64,000 nt of DNA from Adhaeribacter aerolatus (lineage in GTDB: Bacteria; Bacteroidota; Bacteroidia; Cytophagales; Hymenobacteraceae): contig NZ_BJYS01000014.1 of the NCBI RefSeq assembly GCF_007991635.1, forward strand, positions 62,001 to 126,000, written 5' to 3'. Shown here piece after piece: positions 26,504 through 36,526 of the stretch (position 1 is the first letter of the stretch; each line of letters begins with the position of its first letter). Under the pieces are notes generated by a model. That model had not been told where the DNA came from, did no database searches, and saw nothing but the letters and a program-made list of their open reading frames with translations. Made by a program: the position numbers and the translations under genes.

Positions 26504-29500
26504 ATGAAAAACAAACTTTTACGGCTAACAACCACCCTGTTCTTCTTTACCTTGCTAAGCGTTGATTTTGCTTTTGCCCAAGGAAGAGCTATTTCGGGGA
26601 AGGTAACGTCTAAAGAAGAAGGCGGCGCTTTGCCGGGCGTAAGCGTGCTGGTGAAAGGCACCACCAACGGCACCATTACCAACACCGACGGCAATTACCA
26701 GTTAAATGTGCCGGATAATGCTACGCTGGTATTCTCTTTTATTGGTTTTACCTCGCAGGAAGTAGCGGTAGGCAACCGCACTACCGTAGATGTAGCCATG
26801 CTGCCGGATGCCAAAGCTTTGTCCGAAGTAGTGGTAATTGGTTACGGTACCCAAACCAAAAGAGCCGTAACTGGTTCCGTAGCTTCGGTGGGTTACGATA
26901 AGTTTAAAGACCGATCTTTCAGTAACGTAACCCAAGCTTTGGCCGGCGAATTACCCGGTGTAAATATTACCCAGGCCCAGGGCGCACCGGGACAATCGCC
27001 CATTATCCGCATCCGGGGTATCAGCTCCATTACGGCTGGCACCAACCCGCTGTACGTGGTAGATGGCTTGCCCATGGAAAACTTCAACCTGAATAATATT
27101 AACCCACAGGATATTGAGTCGGTGGAGGTGCTGAAAGATGCTTCTTCGGCGGCTATTTACGGATCGCGGGGTGCGAACGGGGTGGTAATTATTACTACCA
27201 AGTTGGGTAAAGTTGGTAAAACTTCCATTAACGCCAGCTACGAATTTGGCCAGCAGGAAGTAACCCGCAAAATAGATTTAATGGATGCGCAGCAATTTGT
27301 AAACTATTATGTAGATGCACATAATAATGCCTGGACCGCCTCTGGCCCGGGTCGCTTAGCCAGCGATCCGAACAGTGTACGCCCCACGCAATTCCGGATT
27401 CCCGAAGATTTTGTTACCAATCCGCAGCAATTTGGCAAAGGCACCGATTGGCAGGATGTAATGTACCGCACCGCGCCTTCGCACAATACCCAACTCTCCG
27501 TTTCGGGCGGCACCGATAAAACCCAGTTCTTGTTTTCGGGCGCTTACCTCGATCAAGAAGCCGTACTGGACCGCAACTATTACAAACGCTTATCGCTCCG
27601 GACCAATATTAAGCAAACCATATCGGAGAAAATTGCCATTGGCGCTAACCTGGCTTTTACGGGCATTTACGACCGCACCGATGGTACACAAGGCAAAAGC
27701 GACGTGGTAAGTTTGGGCGTACAAAGCGACCCGATTTTCCCGGTTTACAACGAATTAGGCAATTTAGGCTTTAAAGACCCGAACTCTACCTGGTACCGTT
27801 TTGCTACTTACACCGACTTGCAGTTGTGGCACCCGTACTCGCTTACCCGCGAAATAGCCAAGCAAAACAAATCTTTTAATACAATGGGTACGGCTTACCT
27901 CGAATACAATATTATCAAAGACCTGAAATTCCGCACCAGCATCAACGGTAATTTATATAACACCCGTTATAATGCTTACCAGAACAAAGACATGAAATTC
28001 GGGTACTCCTCGGCTTTGGCCGCGCGGGGCGACGTGAACAACAGCTTTATGCTGAACTGGCTAACTGAAAATACCTTAACCTACGACCGGCACTTTGGTA
28101 GCCACGGCGTAACGGCCCTGGTAGGTTATACCGCTCAAAAACAACGTGACGAATATTCTTCGGTAACGGCCGGTAATTTCCCGAACGATTTGGTACAAAC
28201 CCTGAATGCCGGTACGGTTAACGGCGGAACTTCGCTGGCCTCCGAATGGTCGATGCTCTCGTACCTGGCGCGGGTTAACTACAATTTCCTGGATAGGTAT
28301 TTTTTAACTGGTACTATCCGCCGCGATGGTAGCTCGCGTTTTGGTACTAACACCAAATGGGGTTACTTCCCATCGGTATCAGCCGGTTGGTTGGTTTCCG
28401 ACGAAAACTTCCTGAAAAATGTAACGCTAATTAACAACTTAAAATTACGCGCCAGCTACGGCGTAGCCGGAAACAACCAGATTCCGAACTACGGCCCGAT
28501 TGGTTTATTAGGCAACCAGAATTACGTGTACGGCAATAATTTAGCCAATGGCTTAAACGTAACCAATATTGCCAACCAGGATTTAAAATGGGAGAAAACT
28601 ACCCAGTTAAATTTAGGCGTAGATGTAGGCTTACTTTCAAACCGACTCAACCTGACCGCCGAAGTTTACAGCTCTACTACCAACGATTTGCTTTTGTTTG
28701 TACCGGTGCCCGATTTAACCGGTTTCTCTACCCAGTTGACCAATATTGGTAAAATGCGGAACCGCGGCTTTGAATTCGGCTTAAACTCCCGGAATCTGGT
28801 AGGTAACTTTAACTGGACCACCGATTTTAACCTTTCGGTAAACCGCAATAAAGTATTGCAGTTAGGCCCGGGTAATGCCCCAATTGTTTACACCGATTTT
28901 GTGGTAACTGTAAAAACCGAAGTTGGTCAGCCGCTCTCTAATTATTATGGTTACGTATTCGATGGCGTATATAAAAACCAGGCCGAAATTGATGCTTCGC
29001 CGCACGACCCAACTACTACCCCCGGCGACCCGATTGTACGGGATGTAAACGGGGACGGCAAAATTACCGAAGCCGACCGCACGACCATTGGTAACTATCA
29101 GCCTAATTTTACTTCGGGCTTAACCAATACTTTCTCTTATAAAGGTCTGGAGTTATCGTTTATGCTGCAGGGCTCTTTTGGCGGCGAGGTAGCCAACCAA
29201 TTAATCCGGTACAACGGTATCTGGAACGGTGGCCGCAATGCTTACGCCGAAGTAGCTAATTACTGGCGCTCCGAAAGTGATCCCGGCGACGGCAAACACT
29301 TTAAACCAACCGTAGCGCCAAGAGGCTTACAAGAGAAATTCTCCAGCTACTGGGTAGAAGACGGCTCTTTCGTACGGATTAAAAACGTACGGGTGTCTTA
29401 CGCCCTGCCTTCCAATCTGCTGACCCGTTTGCCGGTTAAATCAGCGCGGATATTCCTGAACGCCGAGAACGTGCATTTATTCAGCAAATACCTGAACTAC

Positions 29501-29650
29501 GATCCGGAAAATACTACTTATCCCGCTACCACTTATTCACCAACCGCTACTTCTGCTTCCGGTATTCCTTCCGGAACCATGCTGGGCGTCGACTATGGTT
29601 CTTACCCGGTACCGCGCATTGTAACCCTTGGTGCCCGCTTTGAATTTTAA
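26504..29650 (+). CDS. SusC/RagA TonB-dependent outer-membrane transporter
   Basis: This is a SusC-like TonB-dependent receptor of about 1048 residues. I place the start at MKNKLLRLTT rather than 48 bases upstream, because that Met begins a proper Sec signal ending FAFAQG. After it come the carboxypeptidase-D-like domain (GRAISGKVTSKEEGGALPGV), the plug domain (LSEVVVIGYGTQTKRAVTGS, then SAAIYGSRGANGVVIITTK), and a 22-strand barrel ending in the aromatic residue Phe (GARFEF). It forms the channel under the SusD lipoprotein encoded 21 bp downstream and imports oligosaccharides into the periplasm. Its substrate is probably the pectic fragment handled by the surrounding enzymes. Confidence 0.95.
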   Translation: MKNKLLRLTTTLFFFTLLSVDFAFAQGRAISGKVTSKEEGGALPGVSVLVKGTTNGTITNTDGNYQLNVPDNATLVFSFIGFTSQEVAVGNRTTVDVAMLPDAKALSEVVVIGYGTQTKRAVTGSVASVGYDKFKDRSFSNVTQALAGELPGVNITQAQGAPGQSPIIRIRGISSITAGTNPLYVVDGLPMENFNLNNINPQDIESVEVLKDASSAAIYGSRGANGVVIITTKLGKVGKTSINASYEFGQQEVTRKIDLMDAQQFVNYYVDAHNNAWTASGPGRLASDPNSVRPTQFRIPEDFVTNPQQFGKGTDWQDVMYRTAPSHNTQLSVSGGTDKTQFLFSGAYLDQEAVLDRNYYKRLSLRTNIKQTISEKIAIGANLAFTGIYDRTDGTQGKSDVVSLGVQSDPIFPVYNELGNLGFKDPNSTWYRFATYTDLQLWHPYSLTREIAKQNKSFNTMGTAYLEYNIIKDLKFRTSINGNLYNTRYNAYQNKDMKFGYSSALAARGDVNNSFMLNWLTENTLTYDRHFGSHGVTALVGYTAQKQRDEYSSVTAGNFPNDLVQTLNAGTVNGGTSLASEWSMLSYLARVNYNFLDRYFLTGTIRRDGSSRFGTNTKWGYFPSVSAGWLVSDENFLKNVTLINNLKLRASYGVAGNNQIPNYGPIGLLGNQNYVYGNNLANGLNVTNIANQDLKWEKTTQLNLGVDVGLLSNRLNLTAEVYSSTTNDLLLFVPVPDLTGFSTQLTNIGKMRNRGFEFGLNSRNLVGNFNWTTDFNLSVNRNKVLQLGPGNAPIVYTDFVVTVKTEVGQPLSNYYGYVFDGVYKNQAEIDASPHDPTTTPGDPIVRDVNGDGKITEADRTTIGNYQPNFTSGLTNTFSYKGLELSFMLQGSFGGEVANQLIRYNGIWNGGRNAYAEVANYWRSESDPGDGKHFKPTVAPRGLQEKFSSYWVEDGSFVRIKNVRVSYALPSNLLTRLPVKSARIFLNAENVHLFSKYLNYDPENTTYPATTYSPTATSASGIPSGTMLGVDYGSYPVPRIVTLGARFEF

Positions 29651-29671
29651 TAATTTATAAAGAGCTGAAAA

Positions 29672-31090
29672 ATGAATAAGATAAAAAGAATAATTGCTAT
29701 TGGCTGCCTTTCGGTAATGGCTTTTGGCTGCAAGGAAGATTTCCTGGACCTTGCCCCTATCTCTAACTCCAACGCTAATAATTTTTACAAAACCCGCGAA
29801 GATTTCGATCTAGCTGCCAATGCCGCTTATGCTACGCTGTATACGGTTTATGCACCCGAAAGCAGCGTTTCCTATACCGAACAGTTAAGCGATAATGCCA
29901 CGCTTTATAATGTGGCGGGTATTCAAGCTGACCGCTGGGCTTTCAAAGATTATTCGCTCCGGACCTCCAATGTAGAAGTTTATCGGTTTTGGCAGGAAAA
30001 CTACAAGTCTTTGTTCAGCATAAATATTGTGCTGGATAAAATAGAAACCGCCAGCGTAGACGAAGCTTACAAAGAGCAGGTAAAAGCCCAGATGCGTTTT
30101 TTACGCGGCTTGTATTACTTTAACATGGTAAGGTTATGGGGCGATATTCCGCTGGTGACCAAACCACTCAGCTCCGAAGAAAGCTATGCAGTTTTGCGGT
30201 CGCCGGCAGCGGATGTGTACAAGCTTATTACCGAAGATTTGCAGTATGCTGCAGAAAAACTACCATTGGCCTCAGCCGTAACTGCTCCCGGCAAAGCTTC
30301 TAAAGGCGCTGCCCAAACATTATTAGGCAAAGTTTACCTTTCTCAGAAAAACAAGACGGCGGCAGCCCAAATATTGCAGGAAGTAGTTAACAGCAAACAG
30401 TACGATTTATTGCCCAGCTACGCTTCCTTGTGGGTTGTAACGAATAAAAACACAAAGGAATCCATCTTCGAAATTCAGTACAAAGGTGGCGCCGGTAATC
30501 CTTATAGCAACTACTGGACAGCCTTTGCCCCTACCGAAAATTTTGTGCTAACCCAGTTTGGTGGGGGAATGAACCAGGTAACCGACGATTTGTACAACGA
30601 ATATGAACCCGGTGATCCGCGGCGCGACGCTTCTATCTCTACCGGCTACACCAACAAAGTAGGCACTTTTATTCCGATAAAATTCCCGATAAAATGGATG
30701 GACCGCACCGCCCAGGTAGTAGGCGGCCGGGAGTTGAGCAATAATAATTTTATGGTGCTGCGCTACGCCGATGTACTACTCATGTTAGCCGAAGCTACTG
30801 GTAATGCGTCTTACCTGAACCAGGTACGCACCCGTGCCGGATTACCTGCTTTTGGCACTGCCGGTTACCCTTCGAATAAATACCCTACCCTGGATTTAGC
30901 CATCGAACACGAAAGACGGGTAGAACTGGCGCTGGAATTCCACCGGTGGTTCGATTTAAAAAGAACTGACCGGGCTCTGCCGGTGCTAACCGCTAAAGGC
31001 AAAGCTGTAACACCGGCAAAATTAGTTTTACCGATTCCCGAAATCGTGCGGCAGCAAAATCCGGCTATCGCGCAAAACGAAGGTTATTAA
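29672..31090 (+). CDS. SusD/RagB outer-membrane glycan-binding lipoprotein
   Basis: This is a SusD-family lipoprotein of 472 residues. The signal ends with MAFGC, giving lipidation at about Cys20, followed by the usual KEDFLDLAPIS start. TPR-like helices are recognisable: FLRGLYYFNMVRLWGDIPLV near 145 is the family hallmark, and ERRVELALEFHRWFDLKRT near 412 the C-terminal one. It acts as the lid of the SusC channel and binds oligosaccharide at the cell surface. It is compact compared with the 582-residue SusD at 59512-61260, so the two pairs likely take different ligands. A strong hairpin about 115 bp downstream may end or stabilise the transcript. Confidence 0.95.
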   Translation: MNKIKRIIAIGCLSVMAFGCKEDFLDLAPISNSNANNFYKTREDFDLAANAAYATLYTVYAPESSVSYTEQLSDNATLYNVAGIQADRWAFKDYSLRTSNVEVYRFWQENYKSLFSINIVLDKIETASVDEAYKEQVKAQMRFLRGLYYFNMVRLWGDIPLVTKPLSSEESYAVLRSPAADVYKLITEDLQYAAEKLPLASAVTAPGKASKGAAQTLLGKVYLSQKNKTAAAQILQEVVNSKQYDLLPSYASLWVVTNKNTKESIFEIQYKGGAGNPYSNYWTAFAPTENFVLTQFGGGMNQVTDDLYNEYEPGDPRRDASISTGYTNKVGTFIPIKFPIKWMDRTAQVVGGRELSNNNFMVLRYADVLLMLAEATGNASYLNQVRTRAGLPAFGTAGYPSNKYPTLDLAIEHERRVELALEFHRWFDLKRTDRALPVLTAKGKAVTPAKLVLPIPEIVRQQNPAIAQNEGY

Positions 31091-31461
31091 GAAGGCATTT
31101 GCCAAGATTTAACTAATTGCCTAGTTAGCAATTGTCCTTCGTAATAGTTAATTTATAATATTTGTTTATAAAGATTTTCATTTTAACTCTAAACAAGGTA
31201 CGGTGTTCACCCCTGTTAGGCAGTAAGAAACTATTTAGAAGGTTGCTAATAGTTTCTTACTACCTAACAGGGGTGAGCTAATTAAATCCTTATATTGTTT
31301 TATACTTTCAACTACTGCTTTCAAGGACCGTTTTAAATTTTGATTAAGGCTATGGCCGAAAAATTAAGATGACTGCCATTTTATACCATGCTGATCAAAT
31401 TTTTCTCCGATAATTTTTATAAAAAATAATATCAAATTATTAAATACAAAAACTAAGCGTT
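31091..31461. other. Intergenic region with a 27-bp-arm hairpin
   Basis: This 371-bp gap between susD and fbp has no gene. Its main feature is the long inverted repeat at 31207-31276. The remainder is AT-rich and probably contains the fbp promoter, which I cannot place. Confidence 0.6.
31207..31276. repeat. Long inverted repeat, 27-bp arms with one mismatch
   Basis: The arms 31207-31233 and 31250-31276 are complementary over 27 bp except one C/T position, with a 16-base loop. The outer part is TCACCCCTGTTAGG. No T-run follows on the plus strand, so it is more like an extragenic palindrome or mRNA-protecting hairpin than a classic terminator. Confidence 0.8.
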
Positions 31462-32466
31462 ATGCAAACCAAGTACATGAGTCTGGATGAATTTACGATA
31501 CAGCAATTAAGAATGGTGCCGGGCGGAACTGGAGAATTAAGCCGGCTTCTGCGCGATATTGGCCTGGCCTCCAAAAGAATAAATGTAGAAGTAAATAAAG
31601 CCGGTTTGCAGGACATTCTAGGCGATATGGGCGTGAAAAATGTGCAGGGCGAAGAAGTAAAAAAGCTGGATGACTTTGCCAACAACCAATTGATTTACGT
31701 TTTAAAAAACGGCATGAGCTGTGCCGGTATTTGCAGCGAAGAAGAAGAAAATATCCAAATCTTCGACGATGAACTAAGCAATAAAAGTAAATACGTGGTC
31801 CTGTTCGATCCGCTAGATGGCAGCAGCAACATTGATACGAATATTTCCATCGGCACCATTTTCAGTATTTTCCGGCGGGTAACCGAATTGGGCAAGCCCT
31901 GCACAATAGAAGATTTTCTACAGCCTGGCAGTCAGCAAATTGCCGCCGGCTACATTGTTTATGGGTCGTCTACGATGCTGGTTTATGCTACCCGTCTGGG
32001 TGTAAACGGCTTTACCTTAGACCCTCCTATCGGAGAATATTGCTTAAGCCATCCTGATATTCAATGCCCGGCAGATGGAAAAATATTTTCGGTAAACGGC
32101 GGCTATTACCGGCAGTACGATCAAGGTGTACAGAAATATATTGATTTGCTGCAAAACAAAACTAAAGCCGATGGCGGCCCTTTAACCCAACGGTTTACCG
32201 GCAGCATGGTAGCCGATTTACACCGTACTCTCATAAAGGGCGGCATTTTTATGTACCCCCTCACCACGGATAATCCCAAAGGAAAATTGCGCCTGATGTA
32301 CGAGTGCAACCCATTTGGTTACATTACCGAGATGGCTGGCGGCAAAGCCGAAAGTGGCTCCGGAAAAATCCTCGATATTCATCCGACCAGTTTGCATCAG
32401 CGCACTCCTATTTTTATCGGTAGTAAAAACATGGTGGAGGAGTGTTTATCTTATGTTAGCAGTTAA
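31462..32466 (+). CDS. fbp: Class 1 fructose-1,6-bisphosphatase
   Basis: This is a 334-residue FBPase, the gluconeogenic step from fructose 1,6-bisphosphate to fructose 6-phosphate, cytoplasmic. The metal/phosphate site DPLDGSSNID is at about residues 116-125, SVNGGYYRQYDQ near 212, and EMAGGKAESGSGKIL near the C-terminus contains the catalytic Glu. Translation may start at the first Met or five codons later (MSLDEF). It is monocistronic with its own leader. Its place between a SusC/SusD pair and a glycosidase is unusual for a housekeeping gene. It makes metabolic sense if the nearby pathways end in DHAP, glyceraldehyde 3-phosphate or dihydroxyacetone, since growth on such products requires FBPase. 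Confidence 0.95.
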   Translation: MQTKYMSLDEFTIQQLRMVPGGTGELSRLLRDIGLASKRINVEVNKAGLQDILGDMGVKNVQGEEVKKLDDFANNQLIYVLKNGMSCAGICSEEEENIQIFDDELSNKSKYVVLFDPLDGSSNIDTNISIGTIFSIFRRVTELGKPCTIEDFLQPGSQQIAAGYIVYGSSTMLVYATRLGVNGFTLDPPIGEYCLSHPDIQCPADGKIFSVNGGYYRQYDQGVQKYIDLLQNKTKADGGPLTQRFTGSMVADLHRTLIKGGIFMYPLTTDNPKGKLRLMYECNPFGYITEMAGGKAESGSGKILDIHPTSLHQRTPIFIGSKNMVEECLSYVSS

Positions 32467-32643
32467 TAAATATTGAAAATTAAGCCAACAATAATATTAT
32501 TTGCAATTGCTGCAACAAGGCCCTTTAAGCACGTTGATTATCAGATATACTTATTTAAAAAACTTCTTAGTAGAGGGATCTCCTACTGTTAAGATTTTAT
32601 ATTAACCATTTAAATATTTAACATAAAAAATAAAATAAAACCC

Positions 32644-34782
32644 ATGAAGCCTGCCTTACTAATTTTATTGCTGTGCCTCAATATTTTTAATAACGCGCAT
32701 GGTCAAAGCAAAATAGATCGTCAGGCGGTAGTCGCCCGGCACCATATCAAAATTACTAAGGTTGATTCTTTAGCTTCTTTAACGGTTGGTAATGGCCGGT
32801 TTGCATTTACCGCCGATGTAACGGGTTTGCAAACTTTTCCGGAAAATTACCAGGGCGGGGTTGCTTTGGGCACACAATCCGAGTGGGGCTGGCATAGTTG
32901 GCTGAACACTGAAAATTATAAGTTCGAGGAGACGCTTCAGGATTATAACCTGAACGGTAAAAAGGTTTCGTATTCGGTGCAGGTAAAAGAACCCAAAAGA
33001 AAAAAGGATGCTGCCGATTATTTCCGGATTAACCAACACCGCCTGCAATTAGGCAATATTGGCCTGGAAATAACAAAAGAAGATGGCTCATTAATTAAAA
33101 TTAAAGACGTTAAAAATAGTAAGCAGGAATTAAATTTGTGGAAGGGACAAATAATGAGCCACTTCCAGGTGGAAGGCGTACCGGTTGAAGTAATTACCTA
33201 CGGTCACGCCGATAAAGATGCCATTGCGGCAAAAATTACCTCGCCTTTAATCCGGCAAGGCCGACTGAAAATTAAAATGCGCCTGCCCTACCCTAATGGA
33301 GCTTTCAAAGACGTCGGCAATAATTATGCTTCCCCCGATAAACACCAATCTATTATTTCGGAAAAAGTAAATACCGGCGCCATTATTAAACATGCGCTTG
33401 ATACGACCACCTATTACCTGGTAAGTCAATGGCAAGGTAATGCGGAGCTAAAAGAAAAAGGGCCACATTATTTTACCTTGACCCCTGACACCAAAATTGA
33501 AAGTTTCAGCTTCAGTGTGTTGTTTACGCCGGAGGCAAAAGAAAAAATTGTCCCTGATTTTACATCTACCCAAACCAATAGCCAAACTGCCTGGAAAAAA
33601 TTCTGGCAATCGGGTGGTGCCGTGGATTTTGCCGGCAGCACCGACCCTCGGGCCAAAGAACTGGAGCGGCGTGTGGTGTTATCGCAATATTTAACCCGGG
33701 TGCAATGCGCCGGCAATTACCCGCCCCAGGAAACAGGTTTAACCTACAACAGCTGGTACGGCAAACCCCATTTGGAAATGTTCTGGTGGCACGCCGCCCA
33801 CTTTGCCCTCTGGAACCGCACCGAGCTGCTGGAGAAAAGCCTGGATTGGTATTTTAGAGCCGAAAAAGAAGCTAAAGCCCTAGCCAAAAGGCAAGGCTAC
33901 GAAGGCCTCCGGTGGCAGAAAATGGTTGACCACGATGGCCGCGAAGCGCCTTCCTCAGTAGGTGCGTTCCTAGTTTGGCAGCAGCCTCATTTTATTTACC
34001 TGGCTGAGCTCGTTTACCGGAATCGGAAAGATAAAAAGGTGTTGGACAAGTACAAAGATTTACTTTTTGCCACCGCTGATTTTATGGCCTCTTACCCGGC
34101 TTATGACAAACAGCAGGACCGCTATAACTTAGGCAAAGGCCTGATCCCTGCGCAGGAATGTTTCGACCCGCTTAACACTTTTAACCCCACCTACGAGCTG
34201 GCTTACTGGGATTGGGCGCTAAATGTTGCCCAGGAATGGCGAACCCGATTAGGTATGCCCCGCAAAAAAGAATGGGATGAAGTATTAGCTAAACTGGCCT
34301 CCCTGCCCCAAAATGAAGGCGTATATTTGGCCACCGAAAGCACGCTTGACTCCTACTCGCCCGAAAGCAAATTCACCATCGATCACCCAGCCGTGCTCGC
34401 AGCCTTCAGTACCATTCCGGCCAGCCACAACCTAAGCCCGGCCATCATGAACAAAACCTTTGATACAGTTTGGAAAGTTTGGCACTGGGACCATACCTGG
34501 GGTTGGGATTTCCCTATGGTAGCCATGACCGCCGCCCGTTTAAACAAGCCCAATCGCGCCATTGATGCCCTGTTCATGAAGCAAACAACCAACACCTATT
34601 TACCCAACGGCCATAATTATCAAGACAAACGCTTAACCATTTATTTACCCGGCAACGGCGGAATTCTGTCAGCTGTAGCTATGATGTGCGCCGGCTTTAC
34701 CGGTTCCAAAGGCAACAATCCTGGCTTTCCAAAGGATGGTAGTTGGAAGGTAAAATGGGAAGGTTTAAACCCTATGCCATAA
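32644..34782 (+). CDS. Exported six-hairpin glycosidase of unassigned family
   Basis: This 712-residue exported protein (signal 1-20, ending NNAHGQ) has an N-terminal beta-sandwich (about 30-320) and an (alpha/alpha)6 barrel (about 325-700). This is the layout of clan GH-L and GH95-like glycosidases. Barrel segments include TYNSWYGKPHLEMFWWHA near 362, WQKMVDHDGREAPSS near 425 and KVWHWDHTWGWDFPM near 615. Asp and Glu residues in WHWDHTWGWD and HDGRE are candidate catalytic residues. I do not recognise the family, and no activity should be assigned. It lies 177 bp after fbp and is the last plus-strand gene before the minus-strand block. A pectic or hemicellulosic oligosaccharide substrate is suggested only by neighbours. 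Confidence 0.75.
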   Translation: MKPALLILLLCLNIFNNAHGQSKIDRQAVVARHHIKITKVDSLASLTVGNGRFAFTADVTGLQTFPENYQGGVALGTQSEWGWHSWLNTENYKFEETLQDYNLNGKKVSYSVQVKEPKRKKDAADYFRINQHRLQLGNIGLEITKEDGSLIKIKDVKNSKQELNLWKGQIMSHFQVEGVPVEVITYGHADKDAIAAKITSPLIRQGRLKIKMRLPYPNGAFKDVGNNYASPDKHQSIISEKVNTGAIIKHALDTTTYYLVSQWQGNAELKEKGPHYFTLTPDTKIESFSFSVLFTPEAKEKIVPDFTSTQTNSQTAWKKFWQSGGAVDFAGSTDPRAKELERRVVLSQYLTRVQCAGNYPPQETGLTYNSWYGKPHLEMFWWHAAHFALWNRTELLEKSLDWYFRAEKEAKALAKRQGYEGLRWQKMVDHDGREAPSSVGAFLVWQQPHFIYLAELVYRNRKDKKVLDKYKDLLFATADFMASYPAYDKQQDRYNLGKGLIPAQECFDPLNTFNPTYELAYWDWALNVAQEWRTRLGMPRKKEWDEVLAKLASLPQNEGVYLATESTLDSYSPESKFTIDHPAVLAAFSTIPASHNLSPAIMNKTFDTVWKVWHWDHTWGWDFPMVAMTAARLNKPNRAIDALFMKQTTNTYLPNGHNYQDKRLTIYLPGNGGILSAVAMMCAGFTGSKGNNPGFPKDGSWKVKWEGLNPMP

Positions 34783-35195
34783 ATATACCCTTATCATCCC
34801 CTAACCCTTCAAATGCTAATAGTATAGATAATAATATCAGTTTAGAACTTAAAACATCATTAATGCGAAAAGCCAGTAGCTACAAGCAACTGACATCAGT
34901 TTGGGCGATGAGGGCCTTTCAGGTTTCCGGTGCGCAGCATTGCGAGGTACGAGCAAAGGAAAGATGAGCAGCCCGAATGACCAAACGGGGCCTCGCGGCC
35001 TTGAGCAAACTTAGGCTTTTAAATGAAGTTAGCACGTGTGCATTGAAAGATGAAATCTTTCAAAAGATAATCCGCAACGGATTAGGAATTCTTTTAAAAA
35101 AAATAGGTTCAAGATTAATCTTGAACCTATCAGCATACAGAAGAGAATAATTGAATATTTCTGGCTAACCTGTCTTCCTCACCAAAAAATAAATA
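34783..35195. other. Convergent intergenic region with a GC-richer stretch
   Basis: This 413-bp gap lies between two converging genes. Bases about 34900-35010 are clearly GC-richer than the rest and contain GGGGCCTCGCGGCC, but no frame gives a recognisable protein, so this may be a remnant or extragenic repeat. The minus-strand terminator at 35096-35130 belongs to the transporter operon. No terminator is obvious for the plus-strand glycosidase. Confidence 0.5.
35096..35130 (-). terminator. Intrinsic terminator of the RuBisCO-like operon
   Basis: Bases 35103-35130 form a perfect 28-nt palindrome (ATAGGTTCAAGATT and its complement). On the minus strand it is followed by eight T. It is located 65 bp past the transporter stop, as expected for the end of the 40047-to-35196 transcript. 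Confidence 0.85.
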
Positions 35196-36518
35196 TTAAA
35201 CAGGCACTTGTGGTGCTGGCTCAAGTCTCTTTTCAGCAGGCTCATTAGCGTCAAGCACCGGTTTACGCCGCCAATAATTGGCCAGTATAGACCCCGAAAT
35301 ATTCATCCACGGGCTAAAAACCGCAGCGGCTAATCCAACGGTTCCTAACTTTCCCATGGTCCCGGCCAACCCGGAAGCCATGCCCCCATTTTGCAGGCCT
35401 ACTTCAAAAGCCACCGTGCGCGCAGAGTTTTTATCTAGGCCAAAAAACCGGCTCAGCCAATAACCAAAAAAATATCCGGCCCCATTATGAATAACCGAAG
35501 CTAGGAAAAGTAAAAAACCTACCTGCAACAAATTCTCCCGACCCGCCGCAGTGGTTACCGTTGTAAAATAAACAATCCCAAACATGGAAAATAACGGCAT
35601 AATGCTGTCGAGTTTCGGAAATTGCAGCGTTAACCAATGATAGATAACGCTAACTACCGCTGCTCCGGCCATAAAGCTTAATAATTCTACTATGGGTAAA
35701 ACAGTAGGTGCGGTGTTTGCCTCCAAATATTGCCAGCCGCCAAAAGCAAGTACCGCAAACCAGATCGAACAGGCCCCGGTAATTAGGTATACCTTTCTTT
35801 TACCACTAGCCGAAGCATTTTTAAGGTAATCGTGTAAAAGCGCGGCGCCAATAGGTACAATTACGATTTTGATAATCTCGGCCATCATATCCAGGAAGCT
35901 GATTTGGATTAAAGTTCCGGCCAGCAGTTTCATTAATAGAGGAGTGATGAAAGGTGCCACCAAAGTAGCCATAGCCGTAACCGTTACGGATAAAACCATG
36001 TTTGCGCGGGCAATAAAAACCATGACGTTGGATGCCAACCCACTCGAACAGGAACCAATCAGGATAATACCAGCGGCAATTTCGGGTTCAAAATAAAACA
36101 CCTTCGTTAACAACAAACCAACCAGCGGCATTATCGAAAAATGACACAGCAACCCAATGAGCACACCGCGCCAGGATTTTTTTAAACCAGCAAAATCTTT
36201 AATGCCCATGTGAAGCCCCATGCCAAAAATTACCAACTGGATTACTATTAAAATCAGCCATTTATTCCGTAGGTCAAAATCGCCCCATTTGAGGAATGCA
36301 GCGGGATAAATCATGCCGGCTACCACTGCCGTTATAATCCAGGCGGTATACTGAAAGCCTTTTAGGGCGGGTACTGCTCCTAAGCCAATGGCGAGGGAAA
36401 CCGATAACCCTACTGCCGCTGGTTGCCAAAGCATAGTTTGCCCCAAAACGAGACCGACTAATAACAGCAGCAGACACAACCCACTTAGGCCCAAACAGAT
36501 TTTTCGGAAATTTTCCAT
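35196..36518 (-). CDS. BASS (bile acid:sodium symporter) family transporter
   Basis: This is an inner-membrane carrier of the BASS superfamily with 440 residues and about 10-12 hydrophobic helices. GIILIGSCSSGLASNVMVFIARA (near residues 151-173) and EVGLQNGGMASGL (near 382) match the two unwound crossover helices that bind Na+ and substrate; NGG is characteristic. Family members move organic anions such as bile acids, pantothenate or 2-keto acids. It follows the racemase homologue by 8 bp and ends the operon with the DUF1537 kinase and RuBisCO-like protein, so a sugar acid is the likely cargo, in or out. The C-terminal tail (EPAEKRLEPAPQVPV) is polar and probably disordered. Confidence 0.88.
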   Translation of the reverse strand: MENFRKICLGLSGLCLLLLLVGLVLGQTMLWQPAAVGLSVSLAIGLGAVPALKGFQYTAWIITAVVAGMIYPAAFLKWGDFDLRNKWLILIVIQLVIFGMGLHMGIKDFAGLKKSWRGVLIGLLCHFSIMPLVGLLLTKVFYFEPEIAAGIILIGSCSSGLASNVMVFIARANMVLSVTVTAMATLVAPFITPLLMKLLAGTLIQISFLDMMAEIIKIVIVPIGAALLHDYLKNASASGKRKVYLITGACSIWFAVLAFGGWQYLEANTAPTVLPIVELLSFMAGAAVVSVIYHWLTLQFPKLDSIMPLFSMFGIVYFTTVTTAAGRENLLQVGFLLFLASVIHNGAGYFFGYWLSRFFGLDKNSARTVAFEVGLQNGGMASGLAGTMGKLGTVGLAAAVFSPWMNISGSILANYWRRKPVLDANEPAEKRLEPAPQVPV

Positions 36519-36526
36519 AAACCAAG

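Noticed and set aside
34900-35010. Small gene in the GC-rich part of the convergent gap
   Set aside because: Open frames are short, have no plausible start context and no recognisable protein.
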